Source of the DNA: Nomascus leucogenys
Taxonomy: Eukaryota > Chordata > Mammalia > Primates > Hylobatidae
NCBI RefSeq assembly: GCF_006542625.1
Contig: NC_044384.1
Span: 21,749,798 to 21,813,797, forward strand
Length of the DNA stretch: 64,000 nt
Reading direction: 5' to 3'
Part shown: positions 20,798 to 32,735 of the stretch, one piece after another
How positions within the stretch are numbered: the stretch's first letter is position 1
How the letters are laid out: each line of letters begins with the position of its first letter
Made by a program: the position numbers and the translations under genes
Notes under the pieces: model-generated
Seen by the model: the letters and a program-made list of their open reading frames with translations, nothing else
Database searches by the model: none
Told to the model about the DNA's origin: nothing

Positions 20798-22965
20798 AGG
20801 CATGCCACCTGTGGGAGGCTATTACATCATGCAATCCTAGCCTAAAGATAAATGATGAGTGAATTTCTATTATCAGCCACTGATTTGTATAATAATCAAC
20901 TAATGAAAAGTGTTTGTTGAATACCTAAGTGTCCAAAATAGGTGAGTTATGGTATTGTTCTTCTCTATTACCACTAACAATTGAATAAATATTGATGACT
21001 CACGGATTATCTGATTATTTTACATGTGCATTCACTAAGTAATGGTGTCTCCTGTTGTAGAGGGTTCATTTCCATAGTCTGGCATAGAATATACTGAAAG
21101 TGCACAGGAACCCACTCTAGATTTTAACCTGTGACCCATAGGCCCCACCCAACCTCATGGCCCTGACACCATATGACCTTTAGATACAAGAACTGGGCTC
21201 AAAAGAGACTTACGTTGAAAATGAGAATGCACTGTTGCATAAAGAAATGCTCACTGGGCATCTTAGAGTATTCCTATAGGCGTTCAGTGGGGCTAGGTTA
21301 AACAACATGCTTAGCTAAGCCTGGAAATTTGCTTTTACCAGACAAAAGAAGCACCTTTCCAACTGCCCTCGCAGCTTCGGCAGGAGGGCAGCCTCCTTAC
21401 CACCCTGCCGCAGCCCACAAAGCACTCAGCTCCGAAGCGTTTCCAAGTTGTTGCTGGCAGAGCTGCCTACCTGGACCCAAAAGCCAAGGAACGCATTATC
21501 TCCCACATGTCCTAAAGCAAATGAATTACTAATAACGGGGCTGGGTTTTAGATCTCGAAGTGCTTTCTCCAGCATTCTGAGCCCTACCACAGTGTAAGAA
21601 TATTGCAAGGCACTAAGAACTTCATTTTTCCAAATAAGATTTCCTTTCCACAAATTAAACTACTCAGTAGCAGTTGTTTTGACAGAGCTTTAGTCCAGAA
21701 TGCTGCTGAGGTATTTATACCATGCTCTGCTTAACAAGAGGGCAAGAGGCACCCTGAAGTCTCTCTTCTCAGATGTCACTGACCTAGCCCAGAACTTAAA
21801 CCTGGAACAGGTAGATGTCCAGGGAACACAGCGTGGAGAGGAGGAAGAGGAGGTTGTTTTTACAGCCTTGTAATGACATGGCGCTCTCTGCTCAGGCTCA
21901 AGTCCAAATGACATAACCTTTTCATTCAACATAGATAATGAAATGAAACAGATATTTCCAAATGATGTGTTAGAATAAATATTATCTTGGGCAGATCTGG
22001 TTTTATACATGGAAGAGGGAATGCAAATGCATAGTGAACCCTTTACATTCTGGGATTTGAAAAATTCAAATATATCAATACTCAGATATATGTTAATATA
22101 TCATCTCCCCTGGCTGCAACGTCTGTGCTCCAACTCTCAGAACTCCCAGCTGTGAAAGGTTTGGACCATGTCTGGCCACTTCGGTAGCTTCTGTTCGGTG
22201 TTTCTGCCTCCTAGCGGGGTGATGGGGAAAGGTTGTCATCTGAATGCACTCTTAGAGTTGGCAGAAACACCTAAGGAACTGTTGTGTGGAAGAGGTACCA
22301 GGTCTGATGTGAATTGTTTAGAAGAAAGAGTCTCTTTTCTTGCTTAGTAATATACCTGATGGATGAGATCATAGTGACGGTGTTGACATAGCAAAGGGAA
22401 AAAAAATGTGTCCATCAGAAGCAGGAAAGCTAACAGAGGGCCTAGAGAAAGCCAGCATCAGGAGAATTGTGGATAGCATGCCAGTCTGAACCCAGCACCA
22501 CCCCAGAGGTGTGCCCTTCCATGAAGCATCCGGGTGTGCCACTGGGAAGCAACTTCTCTGTTGTGGAGATAAACATATTTAGTAAATATATCTGATGCCA
22601 TTAAGCACTCAGTTCCCATAGCTCATTTGTTTTTAGTTTTGGCTTGCCTGTGGGGGACCATGCACTCTTCATCATGACTTGAGTATTTTTAGATATATGT
22701 CATTTTATTTGTCATCATGAATTATGAGTTACCAAGGAAGTTCGCCATCAGTCTCCATAGGATTGGCCAATTATGAGGACTCCCCTAAGAACTGGACCTC
22801 ATGCTGCCGAGAAAACCAGGGATTGAAGATTTCCATGCTGAAGACTCTAACCTGGATGATGGTGAACTCATCATGATGATATTGTTGGGAAGTACTTTTG
22901 CATGTCAGCAAGCAAAATTGTCTCACAACACTCCTGCATTGCTGAGCCTCAAGTAAACATCATGT
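20798..22965. other. Single-copy stretch, Alu-free
   Basis: No recognised mobile element or gene over about 2.2 kb. The region 22560-22760 is notably AT-rich with short palindromic text (atatttagtaaatat). Confidence 0.5.
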
Positions 22966-22969
22966 CTGC

Positions 22970-23095
22970 ACCTTAAAGATGGGGAAACTGAGGCAGTGAG
23001 CTGTTAGTAACTTGCCCCAGTAATACCCTACTAAGTGCTGGATCCAGGATTCAGGCAGGGGACAGGTGACTCCAAAGTCCAGCTCTTGCACCGTA
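22970..23095 (-). mobile_element. MIR SINE
   Basis: Antisense MIR landmarks: 'agatggggaaactgaggcag', 'gtaacttgccccag' and 'ctggatccaggattcaggca'. Confidence 0.8.
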
Positions 23096-23104
23096 ACAGG
23101 CTTA

Positions 23105-23240
23105 CACTTGTAGCTCTGCCATGGGAAGCTGTTACCTCCTCCTCTAACCTGACCTTATTCATCTTTCTACTCCTATACGTAGCACACTGTCCAACAGACA
23201 GTGGGCCCTCACATGTTTTGAATAAATGAACAATGAATGA
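23105..23240 (+). mobile_element. L2 3' end
   Basis: 'tagcacactgtccaacagac' followed by 'tgttttgaataaatgaacaa' matches the L2/MIR-type sense 3' terminus. Confidence 0.6.
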
Positions 23241-23574
23241 CATTCCTGTGTTCTGGCTTCACAACTTCCCAGCATTTGACCCTAGCTAACACCCTGAGCT
23301 TTGGTTGTCTTACTCATGTCGTGGAGATGCTCATGCCTGCCCACATCCTCAAAGTGTTATTTAAGGAATCTAATGAGCTTGGGCTTGTGTGCATGCTTTT
23401 ATAAGTGGTGAAATATTATCTAAGTGTAACTATTTAAAGTGATTCAACCCTGAGATGTGTATCCTTACTGCTGTATCCAAGAGCACAGAGATTTTCTTTG
23501 GTTCTAGACGATGCGATACGTTCCTTCTGTCTTTCAGCTCTCCACAGTTTCAGGAAGTGGATGACTTTCTTAGC

Positions 23575-23700
23575 TGCATTATATAGATAGGGCAGCTGAA
23601 ATTCAGAGAGGTCAAAGAACCTGCCCAAGACACATAGCCAGTAAGGGAAGGGATGGGATTTGAACTTAGGTAGTTAACCATCACACTATACTCCCTCCCA
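23575..23700 (-). mobile_element. MIR SINE
   Basis: Antisense MIR: 'gggcagctgaaattcagaga', 'gaacctgcccaagacacata' and 'gggatttgaacttaggtag'. Confidence 0.8.
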
Positions 23701-23794
23701 CAGCAAATGGTCTTTCCTATGCTAAACGGTCTAATGGCTAAATGATCTTTCCTATGCTGTCAGGAAGAAAAAAGATTAAAAAAAAATAAAATGA

Positions 23795-23865
23795 TGGGAC
23801 ATCACAGCTAGAAGTGATTATCTGGCCTAATCCTCTTCATTGAAGAAGTGATGAGACTTATGTGC
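23795..23865 (-). mobile_element. Short MIR-like fragment
   Basis: 'cacagctagaagtgattatctggcc' type text followed by 'gatgagac' resembles the antisense MIR-family 'gagctagaagggac..agatcatctggtcc' segment. Confidence 0.45.
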
Positions 23866-24107
23866 CCCAAGAAAAAAGACTTGACCTTGAAATGTAGGAA
23901 CTTGGTTGTGAGCTTGGTCCTTGGAAAGTGGTCTTTCTGCTATCACATGACTTGAAAGGTGGAGCAGATTCTCTCCTTCTCTGATAGGATCTTAGGGATA
24001 GTCAGGTCATCCCAGAGAACACCCCAATTCCAGCATGTGGGGCAGGTCTATTGCTTTAGATTCTCACTCTCCATGTTTCTAATACCTTAATGCCAAGGGT
24101 GTCTTTT

Positions 24108-24859
24108 TTTTTTTAATAATTTCAACCTATTTTAGATTCGAGGGTGCATGTGTAGGTTTGTTACATGGGTATATTGCATGATGCTGAAGTTTGGGGTATG
24201 GTTGATCCCATTGCCCAGGTAGTGAGCATAATATCTAACAGTTTTTCAACCTTTGCCCCCACCCGCCTTTCTTTCCTCCCTCTAGTAGTCCCTAGGGTCT
24301 ATCGTTCCCATATTTATGCCCGTGTGTACCCAATGTTTACCTCTCAATTATAAGTGAGAACATGCAATATTTGGCTTCCTGTTTCTTTTTTGTTTGTTTG
24401 TTTTTGAGATAGAGCCTCACTCTGTCACCCAGGTGGAGTGCAGTGGCGCAATCTCGGCTCACTGCAACCTCCACCTCCCGGGTTCAAGCGATTCTCCTGC
24501 CTCAGCCTCCCTAGTAGCTGGGATTACAGGTGCGTGCCACCACGCCTGGCTAATTTTTGTATTTTTAGTAGAGAAGGGGTTTCACCAAGTCAGCCAGGCT
24601 AGTCCTTGAACTCCTGACCTCAAGTGATCTGCCTGCCTTGGCCTCCCACAGTGCTGGGATTACAGGCGTGAGCCACCATGCCCAGCCTGGTTTTCTTTTT
24701 CTACATTAATTCTCTTAGGATAATGTCCGTCAGCTGTATTCATGTTGCTGCAAAGAACATGATTTTGTTCTTTTTATGGCTGCATAGTATTCCATGTTGT
24801 ATATGTACCACAGTTTCTTTATTCAATCTACCGTTGATGGGCAGCCAAAGGTGATTCTT
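24108..24859 (-). mobile_element. L1 3' end (primate-type), split by an Alu
   Basis: Antisense L1 3' UTR and ORF2 end: 'gtgcatgtgtaggtttgtta', 'gtgagaacatgcaatatttg', then, after the Alu, 'ttctcttaggataatgtccg', 'ggctgcatagtattccatgt' and 'tctaccgttgatgggcag'. 5'-truncated at 24859. Confidence 0.92.
24386..24688 (-). mobile_element. AluS-like SINE in L1
   Basis: Full-length reverse-strand Alu interrupting the L1 between the 'tttggcttcctgtttc' and 'ggttttctttttctac' segments, an imperfect target-site duplication. Confidence 0.97.
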
Positions 24860-25640
24860 AAGTAAATATGGAGGTAGAGGTACGGGAGGCTGTCTCTGCT
24901 CAAATCAGTACATCTAAGCATGAATTGGCTTGTTAGATTAACTAGAGCACCCTTATAGGAAATCCCTTTACACTAGTAGTAAATAAGGGAAGAAAAATGA
25001 TGGAGAGGAGGGTGGGGAAGGTAGGTCCTCAAGCACAAGGCTTGGCTGGGCACGGCTTTCACTTTGAGTTTGTGAGAAAACTGGGCATGGGAAAGAACAA
25101 GGAGAAGTTGGAAATTGATGGACTGCAAAGTAGGAAGGAAGTTGGAAAGGGGGATGAAGAAGTAAAAAAGGTCAATGATTCTCTCTTTAACCCATGTCCA
25201 GCCTACTGAACAGTTTCCCCAACACCATTTGAGGGTTCTAGTAGAGACAAGCTCTCTGCACTCTCCTACATCCAGCCAATGCCCTTTCTTACCTGGAAAC
25301 CCTGCTCAGTTGGCAGGAAGCCTCCCCAGGTATGCAAGAGTACAATCCTCTGGGGCTCATTTTTCTTAAGGTAATGGAACAGTAAAGATGAAAAAGAGCA
25401 TTCTCTGTCCCTGGTAACTTTAGTGCACAGAATTCCTGCAAGGTTCCCATAACTGAAGATTAGCTTTCCTACAATAATGAGAAAGAATCTGGTGCAAGGA
25501 GAGGGTTTCTAGTATTTTCCACCTAGTATGTATACCACCTAGCATGTATTTTAGTAGTGATTTTTTTGCTCTTTTACATATTATATAACAAATGTCCTAA
25601 ATTTTATATAAATTAAAATTTATGCAATTATATGCTGTGA
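24860..25640. other. Single-copy stretch
   Basis: Contains a purine-rich patch (25000-25180). No element or gene recognised. Confidence 0.5.
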
Positions 25641-25827
25641 CATAAATATAGGCCCTTTATGAGAAATCAAGCAATACAAAAGATGGAATTAAAAAGTATA
25701 GTTCTACTTCTTTCATTCCACTCAGTCTTCAGAGGTTAACCACTTAGCATTTTAAGACATATTCCTATCAGCCTTTTAATATGTGTTTACATTTAACTAA
25801 ATCTATCTGTCCATCACTTGTATTTCT

Positions 25828-26136
25828 CTTTTTTTTTAATTTTAATTTTTTTTTGAGATAGAGTCTCACTCTGTTGCCCAGGTTAGAATGCAGTGGCGTG
25901 ATCTCAGCTCACTACAACCTCCACCTCCCAGGTTCAAGTGATTCTCGTGCTTCAGCCTCCTGAGTTGCTGGGATTACAGGCACACGCCACCACGCCTGGC
26001 TAATTTTTGTATTTTTAGTAGAGATGGGGTTTTGCCATGTTGGCCAGGCTGGTCTCTAACTCCTGACTTCAAGTGATCCACTGGCCTCAGCCTCTCAAAG
26101 TGCTAGGATTACAGGTGTGAGCCACTGCTCCCTGCC
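25828..26136 (-). mobile_element. AluS-like SINE
   Basis: Full-length reverse-strand Alu. Direct repeat tgtatttct at 25819-25827 and 26137-26145. Confidence 0.97.
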
Positions 26137-26318
26137 TGTATTTCTTATATAATTTTAGTGTTTTGATTTTTCATTCTTTTTTTGATAAACCAGATAGACT
26201 ATGCTTTGCAACCTGCTTTTTTTAAAAAACTGTCCTGAAAATCTTTGCATATCAGTACATTTGCCATTATCATGTTCTTTTTAACTTTTGGATAGTATTC
26301 TGTAACATAGATATAATT

Positions 26319-26618
26319 TATTATTATTATTATTTGAGACAGAGGCTCCCTCTGTCACCCATGCTGCAGTGCAGTGGCACAATCTTGGCTCACTGCAACC
26401 TCTGCCTCCCGGGTTCAAGTGATTCTTGTGCCTCAGCCTCTCAAGTAGCTGGGACTACAGGCATGTGCCACCATGCCCAGCTAATTTTTGTGTTTTTAGT
26501 AGAGATAGGGTTTTGTCATGTTGGGCAGGCTGGTCTCAAACTTCTGGCCTCAAGTGATCCACCTGCCTCGGCCTACCAAAATGCTGGGATCACAAGCGTG
26601 AGCCACTGTGCCCAGCCT
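26319..26618 (-). mobile_element. AluS-like SINE with TTA tail
   Basis: Full-length reverse-strand Alu whose tail is now (TTA)n. The 191-codon open frame from 26334 reads Alu and then antisense L1 and is not a gene. Confidence 0.97.
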
Positions 26619-27070
26619 GGACATTATTTCCTTAACCAGTTTTCTGCTATGAGACACGTTTGTTGCCCCAGCTTTTTCATTTTTGCAAACTGTGCCAGAA
26701 TGAACATGCTTATACATGCATCTTTGTGCACCTGCACAAGCATGTTTGTAGGGAAAATTCATAGAAGTGAATTGCTGGGTCAGAAGGTATATGCATTTAA
26801 AACATTTACCAATACTGTCAAATTGTCCTCCAAAAAAGTCTGTTACAATTTATACATTTTCCGCATAGCTTGTTCAATATTGGATATTATGAATATCTTG
26901 CTAGTATGATGAGTAAAAATGGTACATGGTTTTGGCTAATTTGCATTTTGTGATTACTAGTGAGACTGAGCTGCTTTTCACATATTAATGGCCATTTGCA
27001 TACTTCTTTTGTGGATGAAGTCCTAAGGTTTTACAAAGAAGTAAAACATACCTTTCTGTATAATAAGATA

Positions 27071-27439
27071 TTACTATAGACTGAATGCTTGCATTCCCTA
27101 TAACTCATATGTTGAAGTCCTAACTGCCAAGGTGATGGTATTAGGAGGTGGGGCCTTTGGGAGGTGATTAGGACATGAGCATAAAACCCTCATAAATGGG
27201 ATTAGTGCCCTTATGAAAATGACCCCCGAGAGCTCTGTTAACTCTCTTTCTCGCAGTGTGAGGATCCAACAAGAAATTGGCAGTCTGTAACTTGAAAAGT
27301 GGCCGTCACAAGAAACCAACCATGCTGGCACCTGGTTTTGGACTTCTCAGCATCCAGAACTGTAAGAAATAATTTTCTGTTGTTTATAAGCCACCCAGAC
27401 TGTGGTACTTTGTTATAGCAGCCTGGACTAACCAAGACA
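27071..27439 (+). mobile_element. MaLR-type LTR (MLT1/MST-like)
   Basis: LTR text in sense: 'actcatatgttgaagtccta', 'gatggtattaggaggtgggg', 'gggattagtgcccttatg', 'catccagaactgtaagaaat' and 'tttataagccacccagactg', ending accaagaca. Class is confident; the subfamily name is not. Confidence 0.75.
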
Positions 27440-28774
27440 GATATCTGTATCTTCTAAAGTATGAATAAAAGGCAAAAAAGAGTTAAAGTTATTGATGGAG
27501 TTGGACTGTCATATGCATTTGGTGACTTATTATGAAAATTATATTCTGAAGATTGCATGGATACAGATAAATTCTAATTTGAACAGAGGATACATTTGTA
27601 GAGAGCACTTCCTTTAGCCAAATCTGATATAAAATATGAAAATCCAGACTTAGAGACAGATTTATTCAGGAAGTGATTATTTGCTTTACAAATGGTTTCA
27701 CCATAGCATTCCCTTATATAGTCAGCTCTTCTGTGTGTATTTAAAAGAAAATGCCCTCTTATAAAAATGTGTTTGCACACACAGTGTTAAGAATACATCT
27801 GACACATAAGGAAATGTAGGTCTCCTAAAATATGTGCTGTGCTTACAGGTGAAGCTGTTCCTTTTTAAAGATGTCTGTTGCGATGGGGAAGGGTATAGAG
27901 TGTATTTTCTCCACTCTTCTCTCCCTTTTGAAACAGTAAAGACAATAGATAAAGAGTGATGTTCTGCCCTCTGGCAGGCACAGGTTATTGCTGGGATCAA
28001 CTTGGGTGTGAGCCAACCTGGTTCCCAAAATCCTGGCACTCACCTGCCCTCAAATTCTCCAGGAAGACAACCGGTAGGCCTGTGGCTTCTTTGACGGTCT
28101 TGGTTAGTGATGGCCAGCTGCTCTTCCAGCCATAGCTCTACCACCAGAGCTGTCCTTGAGGTTCATGGTTACCCCTGAAATCTCTTAAGAGGCATAATGT
28201 AGAAACAATGTGAACTTGAACTCCAGTTGCGTGACTTTCCTCTGAGGCCCACCTTGTTACCCACAGACAGATCCCTGTTTTCTACCTTCCTGAGCTCCTA
28301 AGAAATGTTGCTCTACAAACCTCTTTGCTAATCTCCACCTTTTCCTAGGGGATAGTGGCCACTTTATCTTGGAACTCAAAGCCTCGAACACTGAGCTAGT
28401 CACCAACACTGCTTTGGATGCTGCTACCTGAGTTAAACAGGATTCCCCATCACCAGAGGGAAGGTCCCCAGGCAGGGTTTTTATCCATTTTGTATATACC
28501 CCACTTGCCTGAAAGTGAGTAGCTATGCCTCCCCAGGACCCAGAAGTATGACAAGATCCAGAACTTTCCAGATCATGAAATAACATGTTTTCTCATTTAA
28601 GACGGACAAATAGAATAGGCTCTTTCCTGATCTGAGTTTGTTAAAAATGACCCCCGAGAGCTTTTCTTTGCAAGTACTTCCATTACTTACAAAATGTTCA
28701 CCAGTCATACCATTTTGCCAACTTCAGTATTATAATAAAATCAATTTTAGGTAAAGCTAGTTTTCTCTCACTGT
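27440..28774. other. Unassigned stretch
   Basis: No element recognised with confidence. It contains a 19-bp exact match (28644-28662) to the LTR at 27071-27439. Confidence 0.5.
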
Positions 28775-29195
28775 TCTTTGCATCAATATTCTCCTTACTT
28801 TTCTGAATGAATTTTAGATTTATTATATTAAGTTTGATAAACTAAGCTATTAGAATTTTAACTGGAATAGCGTTAAAACTCTGACATGTAACTGGAGAGA
28901 ATTATCATGTTTACTGTATTTCTCTCTCCTTTAAGGAACATGGTATTTTGCTCCAGTTGCATTAGGTCAGTTCCCAAGCATTTTATATTTTTGCCTGCTT
29001 TTAAAAACATCATCATATTTTAATTATATTTTCTTTTTTTTTTGGTATGGAACTGAAATTTGGAGATAGCTCTCATAACCAGACATTTTATTGAACTTTT
29101 AGTCTTTACTAACTTTCGTGTTTACTTCTTGGGTTTATTATAAACACATTTTTGCAATTTGAAAACCATCTTTTTATTGCTTTTTTTTAGAGTTT
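28775..29195 (-). mobile_element. Old L1M ORF2 fragment
   Basis: Antisense ORF2 text: 'ctgaatgaattttagattta', 'aactggaatagcgttaaaac' and 'gttcccaagcattttatatt'. Confidence 0.7.
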
Positions 29196-29361
29196 TAAAC
29201 CCTCTTGGCACTTCTGACCAGTTTCCATGGCCTTAACAACCAGCCATATGCAGAAGAAAACATGAAGGCTTATGTTAGGAAGCATTTATCTAAGATCACG
29301 GGATCCTGGAGGAGAAGTGACGCACAAGTCAAAGGAAGGAAGACTTTCAAGGTGAGAAGAT

Positions 29362-30125
29362 TCATCCAGGAATTCTACTTGTCAGAATCTCCCTTAAAGA
29401 AATAATTTAAAATGTGAACAAAATTTGATGTGTAAGTGTTCAGAGTATTACTTACCCAAGCCAGCACTTGTAAACAATATAAGTGTACTACAATTAGGAA
29501 ATTGATAAATAAATTATGGCACTCCATGTAATGAAGTTGTATGTGAGCATTAAAAAATAACGTTTGCAGCTGGGCATGATGGCTCATGCCTGTAATCCCA
29601 GCATTTTGGGAGGTTGAGGCAGGAGGATCGCTTGAGTCCAGGAGTTCAGCACCAGTCCAGGAGTTCAGCACCAGCAACAAAGCAAGACCTTGTCTCTACC
29701 AAAAATTTAAATAACTAATTGGGCATGGTGACATGCACCTATAGTTCCAGCTACTCGGGAGGCTGAGGCGGAGAAAACACTTGGGTCCAGGAGTTCAAGG
29801 CTGTGGTGAGCCATGCTGGTGTCACTGCACTCCAGCCTGGGTGGCACAGCAAGACCCTATCTCAAAATAATAATAATAATAATGACAATGTTTGCAAGGG
29901 GTATTTGATCACTTAAGAAAATAGTCATTGATTGTTTATTTTAAAAGCAAGACATGAACTAAATATCATCTAAACTTGAAATCTAAGTACATGAACACAG
30001 AAGAATGGAAAGACGTTACTTGTGGTTATTTCTAGATTGTGGCAGTATGAGTCATTTTCTTCCTTGTATTTTCTTTATTTTTAATTCTCTACAGTAAGCA
30101 TGTAGTACTTTGTGATAAAAAGAAC
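29362..30125 (+). mobile_element. Old L1M 3' part, split by an Alu
   Basis: Sense L1M: 'ccaggaattctacttgtcag', 'gaaattgataaataaattat', 'ggcactccatgtaatgaagt', then, after the Alu, 'tgtggttatttctagattgt' and 'ctacagtaagcatgtagtac'. This is the opposite orientation to the neighbouring L1 at 28775. Confidence 0.8.
29571..29883 (+). mobile_element. AluJ-like SINE with internal duplication
   Basis: Plus-strand Alu with an exact 19-bp tandem copy of tccaggagttcagcaccag (29637-29674) in the left monomer and an AAT tail. Direct repeats 'cgtttgca' and 'tgtttgca' flank it. Confidence 0.95.
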
Positions 30126-30128
30126 ACC

Positions 30129-30466
30129 TGCTGTGGCCTGAATGTTTGCACCATCTGCCCCTCATTCACATGTTGGAGCCTAATCCCCAGTGTGACGGTA
30201 TTAGGAGCTGGGGCCTTCGGGCATAAGAGCAGAGTCTTCTGATGAGATGACATTAGTGCCCTTATAAAGAAGAGACTAGAGAGATGATCTTTCTCTGAAA
30301 TATGTGAGGATGCAAACCTGGAGGTAAGCTCAAATTAAACACCGAATCTGCTGGCCCCTGATCTTGGACTTCTCAACCTCCAATACTGTGAGAAATAGAT
30401 GTTTGCTGTTACGTCCCCCATGGTATACTACTTTTGTTATACAGCCTAAGCAGACTAGGATAGACA
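30129..30466 (+). mobile_element. MaLR-type LTR (MLT1/MST-like)
   Basis: Same family style as 27071-27439: 'gtgacggtattaggagctgg', 'acattagtgcccttataaag', 'cgaatctgctggcccctgat', 'cttggacttctcaacctcca' and an ending of actaggatagaca. Confidence 0.75.
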
Positions 30467-30599
30467 TCATAATATTCATTATAAATACAAAAAGAAAAAT
30501 GAGGAGAAGGAGGGAGAGGTTGGGCTAAGTAGCACAGAGAAGATTTAAATAGGATTTGACTATTAGAGTTAAGCCACCAGGGCCTGGGTGCTCCAGGTG

Positions 30600-30849
30600 A
30601 GCTCAGCCTTTCAGCCATCCCTGGCAAGGCAGCAGACACACAGGATGAGCTATCTTGGACTCTCCAGACCAGTTCTTCCAGCAGTTACTAAATGACCTCT
30701 GTGGCTGACATGTAGAATGGACAAATTGCCCAGCCACACTCAGACTGAATTCCTGATACACATAATTGGAAAATAAAATAAAAGGTTGCTGTTGGAAGCC
30801 AGTACATTTTGGGTTAGCTTTCTAGGCAGCCATAGATAACTGGAACAGT
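30600..30849 (+). mobile_element. MLT1-like LTR, 3' part
   Basis: 'cttggactctccagaccagt', 'ataaaataaaaggttgctgt' and the terminal 'agccatagataactggaaca' match the end of an MLT1-type LTR. The start is not clear. Confidence 0.55.
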
Positions 30850-31339
30850 GGGGTATGGCTATTTTTGCATGAGCTGCTCTTCATTTGCATAGAGAAGTAA
30901 CTGGGCATCCTTGCTTGGTTAATTTCCTTGTGACACCCATAAAAATCACGGGAAACCTCTGGGAAGTGCATGGGCTCCCAGACTGGGGAATTCCAGTAAG
31001 AAAACTTCTACTTTTCACAGTCCTTAAAGAATTCTTCCAGAAAATTTTCCATGTCTTTCCTCCTCATCAACTATCTGCTAGCTGCTTTAATTATTTTAAT
31101 TGAACTTAGATATGAAGCAAAGGTAATTGGATGAGGGAGTGAAAGTGCTCTAAGGAGGAAGGGGCCCTATGAAAATGCTGTGTGCTGGCCTGCCAGGAGA
31201 GTGACAATTCATCAGGAGTGGGGTTTGTGTTCTGAAATGAGCATTTTCATTGTTCTTACGGTAGAGACCACATGTCTGGGCTGCTTTTAATCCCCCTAAA
31301 GGAACTCTCCTCTAAGGTGTGAGGTGCAGCTCCAGTTCC

Positions 31340-31440
31340 TGAGTTGTTAGAGCTGGGATGGTCCTCAGGGATCCTTTAATCCTACCTCTTCATTTCACAA
31401 AAGAGGAAACTGAGCTCTCATATGTGTAGGGGACAGATTC
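31340..31440 (-). mobile_element. MIR-family fragment
   Basis: 'tagagctgggatggtcctca', 'cctcttcatttcacaaaaga' and 'ggaaactgagctc' follow the antisense MIR-family pattern. Confidence 0.7.
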
Positions 31441-32393
31441 TGAATCATAGTTTGTAACTTGCAGAGAAGTGGCAGAAAACCCATTCCCTGACATACCCTG
31501 TATCATGTCAGTATAAGATGAGAAATACGAGAAGAGGAACAAAAAACATTGATTTTTAGCACGTAATCAGCAGGTTCATTCACCTGCCAGTTTGTTAACT
31601 TCCTATCCCTGCAATAAGTGCTGGAAATTTCTCCCTCACGAGAATGGATAATAGGGAGTGACGTATTTGACAAGCATCAGCAGGTCCTGGGGTTAGCCAC
31701 ATCCACGCTGAGTGGAGCTAAGCAACCAGGAAAGATGCAAGAATTCAGGACAAGTTGGAAAGAGGCCAGTGGCCTCCCACCCTGGAGAGCCAAGGCAGGT
31801 GGAGGGCCCACGCCTGCAGCTCCCTGGCCCTGGACCCCAGGATGCCTTACTGTAAGCCTTTGGGAACTGCCAGCAGGACATCATGCTTGCGGGGAGCGTG
31901 CTCTTTGAAAAATCTTGCACTGGGTACACGCCTTTTGTCAGCCATATGCTGTTTTCTCTTTTTAGCTTCTGAATATGGATGTGTGGCTCTTTGTGTGATT
32001 AACAAAGTTACATAAGGACTGATTCAATAGGTAATATTTACAATCGGGCTAATTTTCTTAATGACACTGTTGCAAGAATTCTCTTTTTGAAATTCTATTC
32101 TCCCAGGTATTTATCTTACAGCTTGTGGTGCATTTTGAGTTTTGTTCATCTTAATTCAATTACTAAGACAAGATAAAAAATTAGCAACACTTTACCCTCC
32201 TTCTGGTCTTCAGGTTCTCTATGAAATTTTAGATTGAGGGAAAAAGGGAGTTAAATTTGTATCTTCCAAGTGTCTCTAAGGGGCATAAATGTATTCAAAA
32301 TGTTCAGTTTTTCTCCAAATTGATCTCTAAGGTGATTCATATGCACTATTCTTAAGAAGTAAATGATTCTGAGCTAATATAATAATTTCAAAC
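31441..32393. other. Single-copy stretch
   Basis: No element or gene recognised. Small overlapping open frames on both strands near 31620-32015 have no domain. Confidence 0.5.
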
Positions 32394-32407
32394 AAAAATA
32401 AAATGCT

Positions 32408-32722
32408 GGCTGGGCGCAGTGGCTCACACCTATAATCCCAACACTTTGGGGGGCTGAGGCAGGTGGATCACCTAAGGTCAGGAGTTCGAGACCAGCCTGG
32501 CCAACACGGCGAAAGCCTGTCTCTACTAAAAACACAAAAATTATCCAGGCATGGTGGCGCATGCCTTTAATCCCAGCTACTCGGGAGGCTGAGGTAGGGA
32601 GAATTGCTTGAACCCTGGAGGGAAGGTTGCAGTGAGCCGAGATCGCACCACTGCACTCCAGCCTAGACGACAGAGTGAGACTCTGTCTCAAAAAAATAAA
32701 AATGAAAATAAAAATAAAAAAT
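32408..32722 (+). mobile_element. AluS-like SINE
   Basis: Full-length plus-strand Alu with an A/T tail. Exact 13-bp target-site duplication aaaataaaatgct at 32395-32407 and 32723-32735. Confidence 0.98.
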
Positions 32723-32735
32723 AAAATAAAATGCT

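Larger units (their letters stand above)
25680..27035 (-). mobile_element. Old L1M 3' part, split by two Alus
   Basis: Antisense L1M landmarks: 'ctatgctttgcaacctgctt', 'tgcatatcagtacatttgcc', 'catctttgtgcacctgcaca', 'gtgaattgctgggtcagaag' and 'attactagtgagactgagct'. These are collinear around both Alus. Confidence 0.85.

Noticed and set aside
26334..26909. 191-codon plus-strand open frame
   Set aside because: The first half translates a reverse-strand Alu, and the rest is antisense old L1M. No independent coding evidence.
29650..29674. Repeated TTCAGCACC resembling REST half-sites
   Set aside because: Only left half-sites are present, produced by an Alu-internal duplication. No right half at any accepted spacing.
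27071..30466. Two same-orientation MaLR LTRs as a possible provirus
   Set aside because: The DNA between them holds an opposing L1M, a sense L1M and an Alu, and no recognisable MaLR internal region. Two solo LTRs fit better.
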